DNA of 64,000 nt from Cephalopachus bancanus (lineage: Eukaryota > Chordata > Mammalia > Primates > Tarsiidae): NCBI GenBank assembly GCA_027257055.1, contig JAPVLO010000522.1, forward strand, positions 248,001 to 312,000. Reading direction: 5' to 3'. The translations under genes were made by a program, and so were the position numbers. Below, in pieces: positions 38,365 through 50,663 of the stretch. Within the stretch, counting starts at the first letter, position 1. The number at the start of each line of letters is the position of its first letter. Below the pieces are notes generated by a model. The model saw nothing but the letters and a program-made list of their open reading frames with translations. It did no database searches and was not told the origin of the DNA.

Positions 38365-41300
38365 ATATTTTTATAATTATTCTATTTTCTTTAAATAATT
38401 TGGGTTACAAATGAGGGCTAGGCACATATGTGGTGATCATACAGGTAATGTGTGGGTACATTTATTGATGTTATGACCCACTCCCCCACCTCCGACAGTG
38501 TCCCGCTACTGCCAATCCTTCTTATAGTATTATGATAAACGTTCAGGGTCCACTTTTGCCTGAGTACCTGTGGTACTCAGATTTTCATTCCTGTGTTAAA
38601 TCACTTAGTATTATAGACTCTAATTCCATCCAGGTGGCTACAGTTTATAATTTTGTTTTTCTTTATGGCTGCATGCATTTCCATTGTGTGAATGTACCAC
38701 ACCTTTTTTTAATCCAGTCGAATTTTGATGGGTAGCATGGTTGGTTCCATGTTTCTGCTATTGTGAATAATGCTACAATAAACATGTGTGTGCAGATGTC
38801 TTTACTATAGAGTGATTTGAGTTCCTCCTGGAATATTCCTAGAGGGGGATTGCTTGGTCTTATGGAAGGTCGATTTTCAGATTTTTTAGAAATCATGACA
38901 CTGTATTCCACAGAGGTTGTACTTGCTTACAAATCTACCAACAGTGTAGAAGTGTTCCCTTTTCCCCATGTCCTCTCCAGAATCTGTTGTTTTTTGTTAT
39001 TGATGATGGCCATCCTGATTAGAGTTAGGTGGAATTTCAGTGTGGTTTTAATTTGTATTTCTTTGGTGATTAGTGAGTCTGAGTATTTTTTCATGTATCT
39101 GTTGGCTGCTCATATGTCTTCTTCTGAGAAGTGTATATTCATCTTTTCCTCATTTTTTAGTAGGGTGTTTTTTTTTTTCTTTTTGGCACATTTGTATTCC
39201 TTGTAGATACTGGTGTTAGGTGATTACTAGATTTACAGTTGGAAAATATTTTTTTCCCTATTTTGTGTGCTGTTTCCCTATTTTCTTGATGGTTTACTTT
39301 GCTTTGTAGAAGCTTTTCTGTTTGATGAGGTCCCACTTGACTATCTTACCTTTTATGGCATTTGCTTTGGAGAGTTGATCCGGAGTTGGTTTCCTACATT
39401 TTCCTCTAGGATTCTTATAGGTTGAGTTTTCCATTGAGGTCTTTGATCCATTTCGAGTTTATTTTTGTGTATGGTAGGGGTCCTGTTTCAGTTTTCTGCT
39501 TGTGGTCAGCCAGTTTTCCCAGCACCATTTACTTAATAGGTAATTTTCTCTCCAGTGGCTGCTGGTAGAGGATTTGTCAAAGATGAGTTGGTTGAGGAAT
39601 TGAGGTTTTGCTTCCAGACTCTCTACCTTGTTCCATTGGTCTATATGTATATTCTTGTACCAATCACAGGCTGTTTTGATTATCGTTGCTTTATATTAGA
39701 ATTTGAAGTCTGATAGTGTGATAATTCCCACTTTGTTTCTTTCACTAGGATTGTTTTGGCTATTTGTGGTCTTTTATATTACCATATGAATTTCTATATT
39801 GTCATTTCCAGGTCTGAGAACAATGATGTTGGTAATGTAATAGGTATTGTGTTAAATCTGTAGATTGCCTTTAGTAGGATGGACATCTTAACAATGTTAA
39901 TTCTTCCAATCTATGAGCATGGACTATTTTTTCCATTTGTTTGTGTCTTCTTAGATTTCTTTAAGCAATGTTTTGTAGTTTTTATTATAAAGTTCTTGCA
40001 CTTCTTTGGTTAGGAAGATGCCAAGGTATTTTATTTTTTGTGGCTATTGTAAATTGGATTGTGCTTTTTATTTGGACTTCTGTCTGTTTATTGTTGGTGG
40101 ATAGGAATGTAACTGACTTTTGCACAATTATTTTATACCTTGAGACTTTGTCAAAGTCCTTTATCAGTGCAAGCAGATTTTGACAGATTCTCTTGGGTTT
40201 TCAATGTATAGGATCATGTCATCTGCAAAGAGGGATAACTTAACTTCTTCTTTTCCTATTTGGATACTATTGATTTACTTCTATTGTCTAATTGCTCTAG
40301 CTAGGACTTCCAACCCAATGTTGAACAAGAGAGGTGAAAGAGGGCATTCTTGTCTTGTTCCAGTTTTCAGGGGAAATGCTTCCCATTTCTGTCCATTCTG
40401 CAGTATTTTAGCTGTGGGTTTATCATAAATGGCTCTTACTGTTTTGAGGTATGTTCCGTCTATGGCTGGGTGGTCAAGGGTTTTTATCAAGAAGGGATGC
40501 AGGATGCTATCAAACACTTTTTCTGCATCTAATGATATAACCATATGATTCTTGTTTTTACATGTGTTGATGTATTTAATTGTGTTTATGGTCTTGTGGA
40601 CATCGAACCAGTCCTGCACCCTGGAGGTGGAGCCTTCTTGGTCATGGTGGCTGATTTTTGAGCTGTGTTGTTGAATCCGGTATCCTAGAATCTTGTTGAG
40701 AATTTTACACCTATGTTCATCAAGGATATTGGCCTGTAGTTTTCCTTCTTTGTTGAATATTTACTTGGTTTGTTATTAATATGATGTTAGCTTCATAAAA
40801 TGATTTGGGGAGAGTTCCCTCTTTCTCAATTCCCTGGAATACTTTCAATAAGATTGGTATCATCTCCTCCTTGTATGTTTTGTAGAATTCTGCTGGGAAA
40901 CTGACGGGTCCAGGGCTTTTTTTGTGTGTGTGGATACTTTTCTTATGATGAAGTCAATTTCCTGGACTGTTATTGGTTTATTGGGGTTCTCTAACTCTTC
41001 TTGTTTCAACCTTGGGAGGTTGTTTGTTGTCAGAATGTCCTCTATTTCACTTAGGTTTTTGAGTTTGTTTTCATATAAGTGTACATAGTAATTTCTGATA
41101 ATCTGTATTTCTTTGGGGTCAGTTGTGACTTCATCTTTGCATTTCTGATTGTGTTTATTTCAGCTTTTTCTCTCTTTTTCTTGGTCAGTCTTGCAAATTG
41201 TCCATCAGAATTGTTTATCTTTTCAATGAACTAGCTTTTTGTTTTGTTGATTTTTCTATAAAATTTTGTTTTCTATGTTGCATATTTGGGTTTTTATTTT

Positions 41301-41960
41301 GGTGATCTGCATTCTTCTGCTGAAGTAACGGTTTTGGTGGTCTTGTTTTTCCAGCTTTCTTAGGTTACTTGTTAGGCTGTTGACCTGTGATCTTATCATT
41401 TTCTTCATATGTGTTTGTAGAGATATGAATTCCCCTCTTAGTACTGTTTTTATGGCATACCAGAGGATTTGGAAAGATATTTCTTCATGTTTATCTGTTT
41501 CCAGGAATCTTTTGATTTCTTCTTTGATTTCCATGTTGATTCAGGAGTTGTTCAGCATCATGCTGCTTTGTGTCCATGTCTTTGCGAGTTTTGGGAGATC
41601 CTTGTTGTTGTTGATATTTAATTTTATTCCTCTGTGTTCTGAGAAGGCACATGACAGTATTTTAATCTTATGAAATTTGTTTATACTTGATTTATGGCCA
41701 AGGATGTGGTCAATCTTGGAGTACATTCCATGAGGTGATGAGTAGAATATATAATCTATGGTTTTGGGGTGGAATGTTCTGTAGGTATCTATTAAGTCCT
41801 TTTTATCAAGTATCAGGTTGAGGTTCCAGATCTCCTTGTTGATTGTTTGCCTTCATGATCTATCTAGAGTAGATAGTGGGGTTTTAGAGTTCCCAACTAT
41901 GATAGTGTTTGAGTCAATATCTTTTTGACACTACTTAGTAGCTTAGTTAGTAGCTGCTTT
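38365..41960 (-). mobile_element. Host L1 B, 3' part
   Basis: An old antisense L1 whose 3' end starts near 38365. ORF2 fragments include [16 protein letters not shown] (38663-38911) and, in the palm domain, [17 protein letters not shown] and [15 protein letters not shown] (40281-40619). The more N-terminal part lies at 41256-41534. Interrupted at 41960 by L1-B. Confidence 0.87.
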
Positions 41961-44030
41961 TTTTTTTAAATCAATATTTTTTATTATGGTGTTGTGGGGT
42001 ACAGTTAAGGGTTAGGTATACAACTACGTTTCATTCAGGCACCCTGTTGATAAGAGGTGTTTCCCCATCCCCAGACAGATATTTGCTGCCATTGATCCCA
42101 TCTCGCTCCCCCCCATAGTTTCCCACTACTGTCAGTCATTTTCTTATAGTATTACATTGGATGTTAAAGGTCCGTTATATGAATGAGAACATGTGATACT
42201 CAGATCTTTGTTTCTGTGAGAGGTCACTCAATATTATACACTCTAGTTCCATCCAGGTTGCTGCAAAATTCATGATTTTGTTCCTTTTTATGGCAGCATA
42301 GTATTCCATCGTGTATATGTACCACATTTTTTTAATCCAGTCCTCTTTTGATGGGCAGCATGGTTGCTTCCAGGTTCTTGCTATTGTGAACAATGCTGTG
42401 ATAAACATACGTGTGCAGGTATCTTTTTTATAGAGTGATTTGAGTTCTTTAGGATATATTCCCAGTTGAGGGATTGTGGGGTCATATGGGAAGTTGATAT
42501 TTAGAGCTTTAAGGAATTGCCACACTGCTTTCCACAGAGGTTGCACTAGTTTACACTCCCACCAACAATGTAGAAGTGTTCCCTTTTCGCCACACCATCT
42601 CCAGCAGCTGTTAATTTTGAGTTGTTGATAATTGCCTTTCTAACTGGAGTTAGGTGGTATCTCAGTGTGGTTTTAATTTGCATCTCCCTGATGATTAGTG
42701 AGGCTGAACATTTCTTCATGTGTCTATTGGCTGCTCGGATGTCTTCCTTTGTGAAGTGTCTGTTCATATCTTTTGCCCACTTTATAATGGGGTTGTTTGT
42801 TTTTTTCTTTTCAGCACATTTTAGTTCCTTGTAGATCCAAGATGTTAAGCCTTTGTCAGACCTGGTGTTGGCAAATACTTTGTCCCAGTCTGTAGGCTGT
42901 CTCCCTGCTCTCTTGATGGTTTCTTTGCTCAGCGGAAGCTTGTCAGTTTAATAAGGTCCCACTTGTCTATCTTCTCTCTTATGACCTGTGGGTTTCAGAT
43001 TTTGTTCAGAAATTGTATGCCAGTTCTGATTTCCATGAGGGTATGTCCTTCATTTATAAGGTTCTTATGGTTTGAGGTTTTAGATTTAGGTCTCTGATCC
43101 ATTTGGAGTTAACTTTTGTGCATGGGAATAGATAGGGGTGCTGTTTCAATCTTCTGCATGTGGTCAGCCAGTTTTCCCAGCACCATTTACTGAATAGGGT
43201 CTCCTCTCCCCAGTGGTAGGTGGTGGAGGCTTTGTCAAAGATGAGTTGGTTGAGAAATTGAGGTTTTGTTTCTGGAATCTCAATTCTATTCCATTGATCT
43301 ATATGCCTGTTCCTATACCAATACCAAGCTGTTTTGATGATTATAGCTTTATAGTAAAGTTTTAAGTTTGGTAATTATACCACCTGCTTTGTTTTTTTTT
43401 GCTGAGGATTGTTCTGGCTATTCTTGGACGTTTGTGTTTCCATATGAATTCCTGCGTTGTTTTTTCTAGGTCTGAGAAGAATGTTGCTGGTAATTTGATG
43501 GGTATTGCATTGAATTTGTAGATTGCCTTAGGTAAGATGGACATCTTCACAATGTTGATTCTTCCAATCCATGAGCATGGGATATTTTTCCACTTGTTTG
43601 TGTTATTTTTGATTTCTTTGAGCAGTGTTTTGTAGTTTTCAGTGTAAAGTTCTTTCACTTCTCTGATTAGGAAGATGCCAAGGTATTTTTTTTTTTTTTG
43701 TGGCTATTGTGAATGGAAATGTGGTTTTTATTTGGGTTTATGTTTGTTTATTATTAGTGTAAAGAAATGCAATTGTCCTTTGCACATTTATTTTGTATCC
43801 TGAGACTTTGCCAGTGGCCTTTTTCAGTGTAAGGAGATTTTTGACAGATTATCTTGGGTTTTCAAGGTACAGTTATGTCGTCTGCAAAGAGAGATAACTT
43901 GACTTCCTCTTTTTCTATTTGGATACCCCTGCTTGCCTACTCTTCTCTGATTGCTCAAGCCAGGACTTCCAATACTATGTTTAACAGGAGGGGTGAGAGT
44001 GGGTATCCTTGTTTTGTTCCAGTTTTCAGG

Positions 44031-44118
44031 GGAAATGGCTCTAATTTTGTCCATTTAGGAGTGTGCTGGCTGTGGGAAATGGTTCTAATTTTTGTCCATT
44101 TAGGAGTATGCTGGCTGT
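44031..44118. repeat. 44-bp tandem duplication inside L1-B
   Basis: 'ggaaatggctctaattttgt' through 'gtgctggctgt' (44031-44073) is repeated at 44075-44118 with a few substitutions. Confidence 0.92.
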
Positions 44119-44130
44119 AGGTTTCTCAAC

Positions 44131-44314
44131 TCCTCCTTAAATGTCTTGTAGAAATCTGCTGGAAAGCCATCTGGACCAGGGCTTTTTTTGGTAGGTAGTT
44201 TTCTTATTGCATAGTCGATTTCCTTGATTGTTATTGGTCTATTTAGGGTCTCAATTTCTTCTTGTTCCAACCTAGGTAGGTTGTGTGTTGTCAGAAAGTC
44301 CTCCATTTCCTTAA
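44131..44314. repeat. 184-bp segment duplicated from 44771-44954
   Basis: Both copies begin 'tccttaaatgtcttgtagaa' (offset by a few bases) and end 'gtcctccatttccttaa', with only a handful of differences. They encode the same RT segment. The copy at 44131-44314 is in the wrong place for L1. Confidence 0.92.
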
Positions 44315-46305
44315 TAGCTTTTTCCTTCAAAATAGCTTTTACTATTTTGAGATATGTTCCCCATATGCCTAGATGTTCAAGGGTTTTTATCAAGAAGGGG
44401 TGCTGGATTTTATCAAAAGCTTTTTCTGCATCTAATGATATAATCATGTGGTTTTTGTTTTGACATCTGTTGGTGTATTTAATTACATTTATGGTTTTAT
44501 GAATGTTGAACCAGCCTTACATCTCAGGAATGAAGCCTACTTGGTCATGATGGATAATTTTTGAGATGTATTGTTGAATCCGGTTTGCCAAGATCTTGTT
44601 GAGAATTTTAGCATCTATGTTCATCAAAGATATTGGCCTGTAGTTTGCTTTCTTTTTTGATCTTTGCCTGGCTTGGGTATCAATGTGATGTTAGCTTTCA
44701 TAAAATGATTTGGGGAGAGTTCCATCTTTTTCGATCGCCCGGAATACCTTCAGTAGGATTGGTATCAGCTTCTCCTTAAATGTCTTGTAGAATTCTGCTG
44801 GAAAGCCATCTGGATCAGGCCTTTTTTTTTGTAGGTAGTTTTCTTATTGCATAGGCAATTTCCTTGATTGTTATTGGTCTATTTAGGGTCTCAATTTCTT
44901 CTTGTTCCAACCTAGGTAGGTTGTGTGTTGTCAGAAAGTCCTCCATTTCCTTAAGGTTTTCAAGTTTGTTTCCATACAAGTGTACGTAGTAGTGTCCAAT
45001 GATCTTTTGTATTTCTTCAGGGTCAGATGTGACTTCACCTTTTGTGTTTCTGATTGTGCTTATTTGGGTTTTTTCTCACTTTTTCTTGGTTAGTCTAGCT
45101 ATGGGACCATGGATCTTGTTTATCCTTTTGAGGAACCAGCTTTTTGTTTCATTGATTTTTTGTATTATCTTTTTGTCTTCTATGTCCTGAATTTGGACTT
45201 TTATTTTGGTGATCTGAATTCTTCGGCTGAAATTAGGGTTTTTGTGGTCTTGCTTTTCCAGCTTCCTTAGGTGGCTTGTTAGGCTGTTAATTTGTGTTCC
45301 TTCCATTTTCTTCATGTGCGTTTGTAGGGATATAAATTCCCCTCTTACTACAACTTTTAAGGCGTCCCAGAGATTTTGGTAAGATGTTTCTTCATTTTCA
45401 TTTGTTTCCAGGTATCTTTTGATCTCTGTCTTGATTTCATCATTGACCCAGGAGTTGTTTAGCATCATGCTGTTTAGTGTCCATGTCTTTGTGGGTTTTG
45501 GGGGGACCTTGTTGGTGTCAATGTTTATTTATATTCCACTGTGGTCCGAGGAGGTGCATGGTAGAATTTCGGTCCTTTTAAATTTGCTTATGCTTGATTT
45601 ATGTCTAATTATGCAGTCGATCTTAGAATATATTCCATGTGGTGATGAGTAGAATGTGTATTCTGTGATCTTTGGATGGAGTGTTCTGTAGGTATCAATT
45701 AAGGCCATTTGGTCCAAAGTCACATTGAGGTTCCAGATCTCCTTGCTGATTTTTTGTCCTGATGATCTGTCTAGGGTTGTGAGTGGGGTACTAAAGTCCC
45801 CAGTTATAATGGTGTTAGAGTCAATTTCTTTCTTTAGTCTTCCTGGAAGTTGCTTTATGAAAGTTAGCGCAGCTATGTTGGGTGCATTTATGTTTAGGAT
45901 AGATATTTCTTGTTGATGGATTGAGCCTTTTATCATTATGTAGTGGCCTTCTGTATCTTTTTTTGATTTTTAATAGCTTGAAGGTTATTTTGTCTGAAAT
46001 TAAGATCGCTACTCCTCCTTTCTTTTGTATTCCGTTTGCCTGAAAGTTTTTTTCCCTTCTTCTTATTTTGATCTGTAGGTTTCCTTTGTAGTGAGGTGCA
46101 TCTCTTGAAGGCAATAGATTGTTGCCTGATGATATTTTATCCATTTTTCCATTCTATGTCTTTTCAGTGGTGCATTTAATCCATTCACATTTAGGCTAAT
46201 AATTGAAATACAAGAGTTGATCCCTGTCGTAAGGTTCTTACAGAGTTGCTATTCCTGTTTGTCTATTGTCTTTCTTTGAGTTTTGGAATTGGATCATGTG
46301 TGTTC

Positions 46306-47184
46306 TTAATCTTTTGCCTCTACTCTTGTGAAGAATGTTGTTGTTCTTTGTTCTTTTTCTTCTGTGTTCAGTACTTTCTTAAGTGTTTCTTGTAGAGTTG
46401 GTCTGGTGGCAGCGTAGGTTCTTAGGGATTGGATATCTAGAAAAGGTTTCAATTCTCCCTCACTAATGAAGCTTAGTTTGGCTAGGTAGGTTATTCTCAG
46501 TTGAAATTGTTTATCTTTTAGAACTTTGAAGATAGGGCTCCAGGCTCTCCTAGCCTGAAGGGTTTCTGTGGATAAATCTGCTGCTATTGTAATTGGTCTT
46601 CCCTGGTAGATAGTCTGGCCTTTTTCTATTGCTACGTTTAGGATTTTTTTTTTTATAGCTACTTTGTTTAGGGGAATTATTATGTGTCTGGAAGTTGGTC
46701 TTCTCATTTGTTGTCTTGCAGGGGTTCTCTGAATCTCTTGTGTTTGAATTTTTTCATCCTTGATGAGATGAGGGATGTTTTCTTGAATGATGTCATGAAA
46801 TGTTTGTTCCAGCGTGGCTTCTGTTTCTCTCTCTGCCTCAGGAAACCCAATTACTCTTAGGTTTAGTCCTTTGAAGTGATCATTCATCTCTTGCAGGTTT
46901 TGTTCTGTCTTTTTGAGCTTCTTTTCTATGCTTTTGACAGTTAGAGTTTGTTCTGTGTTTTGGTCTTCGAGCTCTGAGATTCTTTGTTCTGCTTGGCTGA
47001 TTCTGCTTTCCATGCTTGTTAGTCTGTTATTCATTTCCGTCACAGTATTCTTTACTCCTGTTATTTCTGACATCAGCTCCTTCCTATTTTCCTCTTGTCT
47101 CTCCTCAAATTTTAAAATTCTCTCCATTAATGTCTTGATGTCTGGGTTTGTTGCATGTGACCAGTCATTCTGGGGGTTCTTCAT
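46306..47184 (-). pseudogene. L1-B ORF1p, nearly intact
   Basis: 292 uninterrupted codons from an internal Met at 47184. Order: a coiled coil (RISQAEQRISELEDQNTEQ), an RRM-like core with the motif LNLRVIGFPEAE, and a C-terminal domain including KGQTIYQGRPITIAADLSTE. The intended start is lost. By comparison with L1-A at 21600, the upstream ATG has become ACA, and one base is missing in the segment encoding GLxQTPG, which puts the true N-terminus out of frame. Human ORF1p is 338 residues, so about 40 N-terminal residues are cut off. Confidence 0.87.
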
Positions 47185-48648
47185 TGTTTGTGCTCCAGAA
47201 TCTGTTTTCTCAGTGTCTGATCTCCCAGGGTCTGTATAAGACCTATATTCTTCTTTTGATTTTTCTTTGTTTGTGTGGTTTTCCCCCCTCCCTACTTTTT
47301 CCTTCCCTCCACATCACCGTCTTCTTTAATTCTGTTATTCAGGGGTAAAGGGAATGGTTTCACTTCTGTTTGTTCAATCTCCTATTCTTCATGTAAGCCC
47401 TCTTACTTTGTTCAATTCTGGAGTTGCACTGTACGTTGGGGGTGGTTCTTTTTACAGTTTTGAGATTTACTTAAGGGAGGAGCTGTGATTTAAAATCTAT
47501 CTGCAGGTCCTGGTATTCGCTGACAGGTGTATGGATAATCTGAGATCCACTTCCCACTGCCTTGGAATCTGTCCGTGCAGTGGGGGTGTAATTTTACTCC
47601 CTGAAAAAAAATGTGGTTAGCAGAGGGAAGAGAATGGAGCAGACAGTGGGTTGAAGAGGGGTGTGGAGAGATAGAGTAGTAAGGGGGGAAAAATGAGTGT
47701 ACCAACAAATGGAGAGAGAGAGATCTATACTGAAACAGATAAAAACAATAGACCACAGCTATAGAGTAACCAACTCCCATACAAAAATAAATAAATAAAT
47801 AAAACATAAAATGATGCTAACATACAAGCTAACCAAGTACCTTCTTGATGTACTGTTCCTCTATATAAGGATATGGTTTACAGAGAGAAGAAAAGATTAA
47901 AATGAAGAGGGAAAAAGAAAAAAAAAGGAACAACACAGTATGAATAGAATTAAATCATTAAACTAACAGAACCCATCAAGCACACTCTTGAGACTTTTTG
48001 TTTTAGTCCAATGTCCTTTCAGCTCTGATTTATAGCTTTCTTTTCAAGCTGGTAAATTAGTTCGCAGTTAGGGTCAGTTGCTCCTGGCCTGCTGTGAAGG
48101 ACAGTTCAGATCATCCTCCGTTCACTACTCTGGCCTGTTTTTCAAGCTTGTTTCTCCCATTTCGGTGTTGTTAACTTGAATTGCCAACAGGTGGTGCTAT
48201 CTCAGCAGCTCACTCCAGAGCGGGTGGGGCTGGACAGGAACCAGACAGAGGCTGGAGATGAAAGCCTGCCTCAGGGCACATGCGAGAGGACCCATGGCAG
48301 GCAGAGCAGGCAGGACGTCTCGGTCGCAGGAGAGGTGGCAGCGATCCCAGCAAATCTTGCCTGCAGGGGCTTCAAGGACTGAAGTCATGGATCGCCTCCA
48401 GCCTGGGTGGCGTGATGTGCTATGGCCGCCATGGAGGCACAGGTGCTGGTGCCTGCTGTGTCTGCACTGCAGTGGCTGTTCAGATCGCTGTGATGCCCCA
48501 GCGGTGGCAACGGCCGAGCTCCATGTGAAGAGCAGGCTGCGATGTTGGGGTCTGCAGCCCCTGGGGTGAGAGCCAGAGACCCACTGCAGTTCTCCTTTGC
48601 AGAGGGTTTCATAGACCAGGTTGCCCTGTCGCCATCTTGCCAGAAGTC

Positions 48649-49634
48649 AGTAGCTGCTTTATAAAAGCTGGTGCTCCTGTGTTTGGTGCATATATGTTTA
48701 GGATGGGCATTTCTTGTTGCTGAATTTAACTTTTTATCATTATGCAGTGTCCTCCACTTCCTTTTTAAATTTTTACTAGCTTAAAGGTCATTTTGTTTAA
48801 TGTTAAGATTGTGACTCCTGCTGCCTCTTGTGTTCTATTAGTCTGAAAATTTGTTTTCCTTCCTCTAACTTTGAGTCTGTGAGTGTCCCTTCTGGTGAGA
48901 TGGGTCTCCTGAAGACAATATATTGTTATGTCATGTTTATCCAGTTTTCCATTCTATGTCTTTTCAGTGGTGCATTTAATGCATTCACATTCATGCTGAT
49001 TATTGATATGTGAGAGTTTATGTCTGTCATGAGGCTCTTATAGACTTTGATGTTCTTTGTTTATTTATTTGTTGGTTTTCTTTTGATTGAGGGTTGATTT
49101 ATGTATGTGTTGTCAGACTTGTAGTCATGATACATGCTTTGTTGGTTGTTTTCTTGCACTCTTGGGAGAAATGTGGTTGTTCTATTTTTCCTTTCTTCTG
49201 TGCTTAACATCTTCTTAAGCAGCCCTTGTAGAGCTGGTCTGAAGGAAGCATACACTCTTCGGGATTGAATGCCTGGGAAGGGTTTTAATTCTCCATCATT
49301 GATGAAGCTTAGCTTAACTGGGCAAGAAATTCTTGGTTGGAATTGTTTGTCTTTGAGTGTTTTGAAGATTGGGCTTCAGTCTCTCAGAGTCTGCTATATT
49401 TCTGTAGATAAGTCTGCTGCTGTTCTAATTGGTCTTCCCCAGTAAATAGTCTGACCTCTCCGTTTTGCTGACTTTAGGATTTTTTTCTTTTATACCTACT
49501 TTGTGTAAGTGAATTACTGTGTGTCTTGGAGTTGGTTTTCTTATTTGATGCCTTGCAGGGGTTCTCTGTATCTCTTGTGTGAGGACTGTTGCATCTCTGA
49601 TGAGATCTTGGGAGTTTTCTTGTATTAACTTTTG
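48649..49634 (-). mobile_element. Host L1 B, middle part
   Basis: ORF2 5' and ORF1 sequence continues after the L1-B target copy. ORF1 C-terminal remnant at 49061-49255 (TTTFLPRVQENNQ). Ends where the LTR begins. Confidence 0.85.
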
Positions 49635-50663
49635 TGTTGGGAGCTGGCCGTGGAGGCCTGCCTGAGCATTAGGGATCCAGGTGGGCTGCGGACCTTGAGA
49701 CCACCAGGCTGGTTCAGGAGCTGAAGGCCCATTCCCTCCTCCTTTCTTTATTGTTTAGCGTTACCCACTGGCAGGGATTTTGATGATCTAAGCATGAAGT
49801 TCTGAGAATATGACATGCATGGCTGACTCTAGGGATCCAATGTTCCTGTTTCTCACAGACTACGGTTTCAGCTTTAAACTTAACACAGTTCAAACTCAGA
49901 TCACATTTGGGAGCCTTATACATAATACAAGCTTCTTTATAAGATTTAAAAATATATTTGTAAAATTAGTATATACATTTAGAGGGCTGTTTCCAGCATT
50001 AGATGGTATAGATGATTATCTAGGGTTACCAGAAATGGCCCAGCACAAACTTTGGGCTGGGCCACATTCTTTAGGAACTGGTTTAAGCCATAATTAAGAG
50101 TTGTTTATAGTACAGGTAAAATTAGCACAGATAAGAAAGGTATTAGGAATTAGTTATATTGCTTTTGAGGAATATAAACCAAGCATGAGGAACAGTGAGA
50201 TAACTTTGGGATTGTCCTTACTCATTCCTAGGGAAACGCCTGGTGGGTGGGGGATGCCCCCCACCTGCCTGGCTTTGTGTTCATGTGAAAGTCTTGTGAT
50301 TTGATTGGGATTTTCCTTCCTCATGCTTAAGGAAACGCCTGGTGGGTGGGGGACGCCCCCACCTACCTGGCTTTGTGTTCACATGAAAGTCTTGTGATTT
50401 AACATGTGAAAGTTTGGAATAAAAGACTCACGGTTGGTCCCAATAAACTTGATCCCAATAAACGTCTTCTGCTCATTTCACTGAACAGTTGTCCACTTTC
50501 TTTCTTTCTTTCTTCCTCTTTATATCTATCCCTCCATCTTTCTTTCTTTTAATATCGATCCCTACTACAGAATCGGCTTCTGCACTAGACAGAGTCCAGT
50601 CTCTTTCTTTCTCCTTATTTCTCCAGAATATTCGCCGATGCTGCCCCACCTTCCAGGGACCCA
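49635..50663 (+). mobile_element. Solo LTR, class II (betaretrovirus-like)
   Basis: About 1.03 kb, starting 'tgttgggagctggccgtgga' and ending near 'ttccagggaccca', inside host L1 ORF1. It has tandem U3 repeats (50208-50400), AATAAA signals at about 50419, 50443 and 50457, and a T/C-rich stretch at 50497-50575. The TGTTGGGAGC start and length suggest class II. No internal genes remain. A clean 6-bp target duplication was not found, so the ends are approximate. Confidence 0.68.
50208..50400 (+). promoter_or_regulatory. Tandem U3 enhancer-like repeats, period 99
   Basis: Unit 1 (50208-50303) and unit 2 (50307-50400) share 'ggaaacgcctggtgggtggg' and 'ctggctttgtgttca'. Unit 2 starts 'gggattttcc', which fits a kappa-B motif; unit 1 has 'gggattgtcc'. 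Located upstream of the AATAAA signals, as expected for U3. Function is inferred only. Confidence 0.75.

Larger units (their letters stand above)
42175..46230 (-). pseudogene. L1-B ORF2p remnant with internal duplication
   Basis: The endonuclease part is at 45529-45936 (NIIAALTF-like region, TLDQMALIDTYRTLHP, SSDHSG). The reverse transcriptase runs from about 45468, and the C-terminus is at 42175-42546 (FPYDPTIPQLGIYPKELKSL, MEYYAAIKRNKIMNF). The expected start codon at 46228-46230 is ACG, not ATG. Within the RT, after [20 protein letters not shown] and KIVKAI, the reading passes into a second copy of an upstream RT segment ([20 protein letters not shown]). The palm is therefore scrambled. 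Dead copy. Confidence 0.85.
41961..48648 (-). mobile_element. Near full-length L1 (L1-B)
   Basis: About 6.7 kb with a 5' UTR whose first bases read 'gacttctggcaagatggcga', ORF1, ORF2 and a 3' poly-T at 41959-41967. The target duplication is 'agtagctgcttt' at 41949-41960 and 48649-48660. Same family as L1-A. The excess length over L1-A is partly due to internal duplications near 44031-44314. Both ORFs are disabled, though ORF1 is open for 292 codons. Confidence 0.93.

Noticed and set aside
46913..47239. Plus-strand open frames of about 110 codons over the L1s, rich in Phe, Leu and Ser
   Set aside because: These are antisense shadows of the L1 ORFs. Hydrophobic composition comes from reading A-rich coding DNA backwards.
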